NCBI GenBank assembly: GCA_043789035.1
Contig: JAYWIG010000264.1
Location: 1-9,113 of the forward strand
Source of the DNA: JAYWIG01 sp043789035
GTDB taxonomy: Bacteria; Pseudomonadota; Gammaproteobacteria; Burkholderiales; Burkholderiaceae_E
Reading direction: 5' to 3'
Length of the DNA: 9,113 bases
Part shown: positions 6,546 through 9,113 of the stretch, in pieces
How positions within the stretch are numbered: the first letter of the stretch is position 1
Layout: every line of letters begins with the position of its first letter
Notes under the pieces: generated by a model
Databases searched by the model: none
Told to the model about the DNA's origin: nothing
Seen by the model: the letters and a program-made list of their open reading frames with translations, nothing else
Program-made: the position numbers and the translations under genes

Positions 6546-7360
6546 GAGCTATATTTTTCTTCATTTTGATTTCAACAAACATTGCGATGCTCCCGCTGGC
6601 ATACGCTCAAGATAAATTCATCATCGTTGCCTCAACAACCTCCACGCAGGACTCTGGTCTTTTTAAACACCTTTTGCCGATTTTTAAAGCGAAAACAGGC
6701 ATCGATGTGCGCGTTGTCGCCCAAGGCACAGGCCAAGCGTTAGCCACTGCACAAAAAGGCGATGCAGATGTTGTCTTCGTACACGACAAGGCTGCGGAGC
6801 TAAAGTTTGTCTTTGACGGTTTCGGAGTCACCAGATTTGACGTAATGTATAACGACTTTGTCGTCATCGGCCCTAAGCAAGATGAGGCAAATTTAGCGGG
6901 AAAAAAAGATGTCATCGAGGGCTTTAAAGCAATTGCTTCAAAACAGGCCAGCTTTGTTTCTCGTGGCGATAAAAGCGGTACCCACGCTGCCGAGCTAAGG
7001 TATTGGAAAGAAGCCAACATCGATCCGGCTCAATACAAATCCAGTTGGTACAAAGAAACTGGTTCTGGCATGGGCGCTTCTTTGAACATTGCCAGCGCAA
7101 TGAATGCTTACACATTTGTTGATCGAGGCACTTGGCTATCTTTTAAGAATCGGGGTGATTTGAAAATTCTTCTTGAGGGCGACACAAAACTATTTAACCA
7201 ATACGGAATTATGTTGGTGAACCCACAAAAACATCCTCACGTAAAGGCCGAGCTTGGCCAACAATTCATCGACTGGGTGACTTCCCTAGAGGGCCAAAAT
7301 GCCATTGCAAATTACAAAATAGAAGGTCAATCACTATTTTTCCCGAACTTTAAAAAATAA
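6539..7360 (+). CDS. tupA: Tungstate-binding periplasmic protein TupA
   Basis: A 273-residue secreted solute-binding protein. An N-terminal signal peptide (MLRAIFFFILISTN..., hydrophobic to ~20) ends in AYA, with cleavage predicted after residue 23. The mature part shows the TupA hallmark STTSTQDSGL (32-41), whose Thr/Ser residues bind the oxyanion. It also has VVAQGTGQAL (59-68), FDVMYNDFVVIGP (100-112), FVSRGDKSGTH (139-149) and YKETGSGMGASLNIA (171-185). These motifs separate TupA from ModA and from the archaeal-type WtpA. It is the last gene of the operon, overlapping tupC by 7 bases, so the order is tupB-tupC-tupA rather than the more often cited tupA-tupB-tupC. No stem-loop terminator follows; an ECF-type promoter starts directly after the stop. 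Confidence 0.95.
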   Translation: MLRAIFFFILISTNIAMLPLAYAQDKFIIVASTTSTQDSGLFKHLLPIFKAKTGIDVRVVAQGTGQALATAQKGDADVVFVHDKAAELKFVFDGFGVTRFDVMYNDFVVIGPKQDEANLAGKKDVIEGFKAIASKQASFVSRGDKSGTHAAELRYWKEANIDPAQYKSSWYKETGSGMGASLNIASAMNAYTFVDRGTWLSFKNRGDLKILLEGDTKLFNQYGIMLVNPQKHPHVKAELGQQFIDWVTSLEGQNAIANYKIEGQSLFFPNFKK

Positions 7361-7361
7361 T

Positions 7362-7388
7362 TGAATCCAAATCGCCACTCGCTTCGTA
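7362..7388 (+). promoter_or_regulatory. Predicted ECF sigma promoter upstream of the sigma factor gene
   Basis: TGAATCC (7362-7368, within TTGAATCCAAAT 7361-7372) is followed after 16 bases by CGTA (7385-7388). The same 12-base -35 block and a CGTA at nearly equal distance occur before the lipoprotein gene at 8835-8863. A CGTA-type -10 box and a conserved -35 block are typical of ECF promoters. It would give a leader of about 65 bases before the sigma factor start, indicating autoregulation. Confidence 0.65.
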
Positions 7389-7429
7389 CTTGTTTCTAGT
7401 AAGCTCATAATTTAATGTTAAAGGGCCAT

Positions 7430-7441
7430 AATCAATTGATT
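7430..7441. repeat. 12-base palindrome between the ECF promoter and the sigma factor start
   Basis: AATCAATTGATT is a perfect uninterrupted palindrome in the leader of the sigma factor mRNA, ending 19 bases before the ATG. It could be a binding site for another regulator or mere A/T-rich coincidence. Confidence 0.25.
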
Positions 7442-7460
7442 TATCTGGAGTGCAGCGCGA

Positions 7461-8036
7461 ATGAATGCAGCTATTGACGACAACCAGCTGGTACTACTCC
7501 TCGAACAGGTCTCGAAAAAAGACACCGAAGCCCTAAAAAAACTTTACGCCGCAACCAGTGGAAAAATGTTGGGTATTGCAATGCGCATTATCGGCAATCG
7601 AGAACAAGCCGAAGATATTTTGCAAGATGCTTACCTAAAAATTTGGCGAATCGCGGAGGATTATCGACAATCACTTAGCCCACCAATCGCATGGATGGGA
7701 ATTATCGTTCGCAGCAGAGCGCTTGACGTGGTGCGCAAGAACGCTACCGAGAAGCATTTACAAGGCGCCGATATTGATGATGACGGTATGCAGGCCATTG
7801 ATGATGCCGCTGAAAGCCCTATGGATACGGCACTCGCAAGCGAGCAAGCTTGGGCACTCCATGAGTGCTTAAAGAAAATCGAGGCAAAACCAAGAGAGGT
7901 TTTAGTGCAAGCTTATTTCAAAGACTTAAGCCACGGCGAACTTGCAGCACAACTTAGCTTACCGCTGGGTACCGTCAAAACATGGATTCGACGCAGCTTA
8001 GAACAATTGCGTACTTGTCTGGCGCGTTTCGCTTAA
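7461..8036 (+). CDS. ECF-family RNA polymerase sigma factor (SigK/RskA-associated type)
   Basis: A 191-residue sigma-70 family protein with only regions 2 and 4, the ECF layout. Region 2 spans ~23-95: LKKLYAATSGKMLGIAMRII, then EQAEDILQDAYLKIW for core binding and -10 recognition, and AWMGIIVRSRALDVVRK. An acidic linker (ADIDDDGMQAIDD) leads to region 4 at ~135-187 (LKKIEAKPREVLVQAYFKDL, HGELAAQLSLPLGTVKTWIRRSLEQLR), which carries the -35-binding HTH. TGGAG at 7446-7450 lies 10 bases before the ATG. The next gene, 21 bases downstream, is its predicted anti-sigma factor. A predicted own-type promoter at 7362-7388 implies positive autoregulation once the anti-sigma factor is inactivated. No extra C-terminal sensor domain is present. 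Confidence 0.95.
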   Translation: MNAAIDDNQLVLLLEQVSKKDTEALKKLYAATSGKMLGIAMRIIGNREQAEDILQDAYLKIWRIAEDYRQSLSPPIAWMGIIVRSRALDVVRKNATEKHLQGADIDDDGMQAIDDAAESPMDTALASEQAWALHECLKKIEAKPREVLVQAYFKDLSHGELAAQLSLPLGTVKTWIRRSLEQLRTCLARFA

Positions 8037-8057
8037 AAACAATTTAGGGCAATTACT

Positions 8058-8834
8058 GTGAACATTGGAAGCAACCCTGAATTACTCGATAAGCTATGTG
8101 CAGCCTATGCTTTAGGCACGATGAAAGGTGGCGCTCGAAGACGTTTAGAAAACTACGCTCGTCAAAGCGCTACAGTTCGAGCCAGCCTACTTTTATGGCA
8201 AGAACGCATGGTAGCGATGATCGAGCTCGTGCCTCAAGTCGAGCCTAGTGCTCATGTATGGCCAAGTATTGAGCGAAAGGTAAACAATGAGATTCAAAAC
8301 GCGCGTGCCGGCGACTTCATGGCACTCGCCAATAGCGCCGAAAAATTATTACGTGCGACGATTAATCGTTGGAGAAGCGTTGCGATGGCAGGTGGTTTGG
8401 CCACTGCGGCGTCAGTGCTGATTGGTTGGCAGCAATACACACAGGTTAACCGAGTAAACCAGGCGCTTGTCGCTGTGGCTTCTGCTACACCCCAGTTACG
8501 TTATGTCGCTGTGCTAGCCGATGACAAATCGAATGCCAACATCTTGATTACAGTCGATTCTAAAAACAACCAAATTGCCGTACAACGGGTTGGTCAATTT
8601 AAAGAATCGGACGAAAAGTCTCTACAACTCTGGTCAATTCCAAAAAGCGGTGCGCCAACCTCTTTAAGCGTTCTTGATAGCGAGAAACTTATGCGCTTGA
8701 AGGTATCGAATACATTGCTTGATAGCTCCGAAGTACTCGCTGTGAGTTTAGAAGCGAAAGGTGGCGTGCCAAGCGAAAAAGGGCCAGTTGGGCCAGTGCT
8801 TTTTAAAGGGCAATTACTGCAAGCGACTATGTAG
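8058..8834 (+). CDS. RskA-like membrane anti-sigma factor
   Basis: A 258-residue single-pass inner-membrane protein starting at GTG, with AGGG at 8046-8049 as ribosome site. The N-terminal cytoplasmic part (~1-80) resembles an anti-sigma domain (ELLDKLCAAYALGTMKGGARRRLE, ...HVWPSIERKV). One membrane helix lies at ~107-123 (SVAMAGGLATAASVLIGW). The periplasmic C-terminus has the anti-sigma-K signature: LRYVAVLADD, LQLWSIPKSGAPTSLSVL and LAVSLEAKGGVPSEKGPVGPVLFKG. It should hold the upstream ECF factor at the membrane and release it after regulated proteolysis. A zinc-binding HxxxCxxC motif is absent, so it is not of the ZAS/ChrR type. The signal is not evident from sequence. Confidence 0.92.
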   Translation: MNIGSNPELLDKLCAAYALGTMKGGARRRLENYARQSATVRASLLLWQERMVAMIELVPQVEPSAHVWPSIERKVNNEIQNARAGDFMALANSAEKLLRATINRWRSVAMAGGLATAASVLIGWQQYTQVNRVNQALVAVASATPQLRYVAVLADDKSNANILITVDSKNNQIAVQRVGQFKESDEKSLQLWSIPKSGAPTSLSVLDSEKLMRLKVSNTLLDSSEVLAVSLEAKGGVPSEKGPVGPVLFKGQLLQATM

Positions 8835-8835
8835 T

Positions 8836-8863
8836 TGAATCCAAATAGGGTGTTTCTCTCGTA
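8836..8863 (+). promoter_or_regulatory. Predicted ECF sigma promoter upstream of the lipoprotein gene
   Basis: TGAATCC (8836-8842, within TTGAATCCAAAT 8835-8846) is followed after 17 bases by CGTA (8860-8863). It begins one base after the anti-sigma stop codon and repeats exactly the 12-base block found before the sigma factor gene. A start near 8870 would give a leader of about 25 bases. Confidence 0.65.
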
Positions 8864-8893
8864 TTAGATGCGTTATCTACGAAGGAGTACCCA

Positions 8894-9113
8894 ATGATTC
8901 AAAGAACTCGCCCATGTGTGTCAAAAATCTCTGCCGCCTTATCAATGGCACTGCCACTTATCATCTCAGGCTGCGCTACGCAACAAATGACCGCTCCCAT
9001 ATTTGATCAGGCCACAATACCTGCTGAAGTGCGCGTCCCGGCCGGCCACAGAGTAATGCTGGAAACCGTCGGAATCGGTGAAATTACTTACGAGTGCCGC
9101 ACCAAAGCCAATA
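8894..9113 (+). CDS. Putative DUF3455-family lipoprotein, partial, cut by window edge
   Basis: Seventy-three codons are visible from the ATG, which has a strong ribosome site AAGGAG at 8882-8887. The N-terminus is a lipoprotein signal: a basic stretch (MIQRTRPCVSK), a hydrophobic core and the lipobox ISGC with the lipidated cysteine at residue 27. Ser, Gly or Ala and not Asp follows (CATQQ), so outer-membrane sorting is likely. The mature start reads IPAEVRVPAGHRVMLETVG and then IGEITYECR, which fits DUF3455 (P..VRVP.G......A.G...Y.C), a family of unknown function in proteobacteria. The upstream ECF-type promoter makes it a predicted target of the adjacent sigma factor, so it is probably an envelope stress or redox effector. 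The Cys68 in YECR may matter if the function is redox-linked. The C-terminus is outside the window. Confidence 0.8.
   Translation, partial: MIQRTRPCVSKISAALSMALPLIISGCATQQMTAPIFDQATIPAEVRVPAGHRVMLETVGIGEITYECRTKAN

Noticed and set aside
6607..7020. A 137-codon open frame on the minus strand inside tupA
   Set aside because: Antisense shadow of an intact tupA gene with no motif, signal or ribosome site of its own.
5096..7360. Transporter as a molybdate (ModABC) or sulfate system
   Set aside because: TupA-type STTSTQDSGL and TupB-type EVGAVMIVGGNI motifs, plus the absence of a TOBE domain in the ATPase, point to tungstate.
7373..7404. Possible stem-loop terminator after tupA
   Set aside because: The pairing (GCTT..TACT with AGTA..AAGC) is interrupted and not followed by a T-run, so it does not look like an intrinsic terminator; the region is better explained by the ECF promoter.
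8046..8819. A 13-base exact repeat AGGGCAATTACTG at 8046-8058 and 8807-8819
   Set aside because: One copy spans the ribosome site and start of the anti-sigma gene and the other lies inside its coding end. In a 9 kb window about one such 13-base match is expected by chance, and no shared flanks or function support it.

Overview
The window looks like a chromosomal segment of a Gram-negative proteobacterium, most likely a beta-proteobacterium of the Burkholderiales type with moderate GC content. This is an inference from gene content and protein style: an IlvD/Edd sugar-acid dehydratase with an RraA-like partner and an IclR regulator, a tungstate (Tup) transporter preceded by a HTH plus periplasmic-binding-like regulator, and an ECF sigma/RskA-type anti-sigma pair followed by a DUF3455-type lipoprotein. 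No rRNA, tRNA, insertion sequence, CRISPR array or phage gene was seen. Coding density is high and no gap between genes exceeds about 185 bases.

Left block (1-3735): a sugar-acid catabolic unit. On the minus strand an IlvD/Edd-family dehydratase (157-1896) is followed after 11 bases by the start of an RraA-like protein (1-145, cut by the window edge). A dehydratase producing a 2-keto-3-deoxy acid next to a possible pyruvate-releasing aldolase makes a short, sensible pathway. Divergently transcribed is an unusual regulator (2080-3735): a full-length IclR repressor/activator fused to an SMP-30/regucalcin-like beta-propeller whose three metal-ligand positions all appear to be replaced. The propeller is therefore more likely a sensor than a lactonase. 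This is the most unusual gene in the window.

Middle block (3744-7360): a tungstate-uptake locus. tupB, tupC and tupA (permease, ATPase, binding protein; plus strand) overlap one another by a few bases. Divergent from them lie a one-component regulator with an excisionase-type HTH and a PBP-like ligand domain (4107-4997) and, 21 bases downstream of it, a small ArsR-family regulator with three cysteines (3744-4085). A 16-base perfect hyphenated palindrome sits in the 98-base divergent gap and is a candidate operator. The IclR and ArsR genes converge and end in the two copies of a perfect 12-base tandem duplication.

Right block (7361-9113): an ECF sigma factor, its RskA-like membrane anti-sigma factor and the start of a lipoprotein gene. 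The same 12-base string, TTGAATCCAAAT, followed 12 or 13 bases later by CGTA, stands before both the sigma gene and the lipoprotein gene. This is the expected picture of an ECF factor driving its own operon and an adjacent target, and it gives a predicted recognition sequence for this sigma factor.
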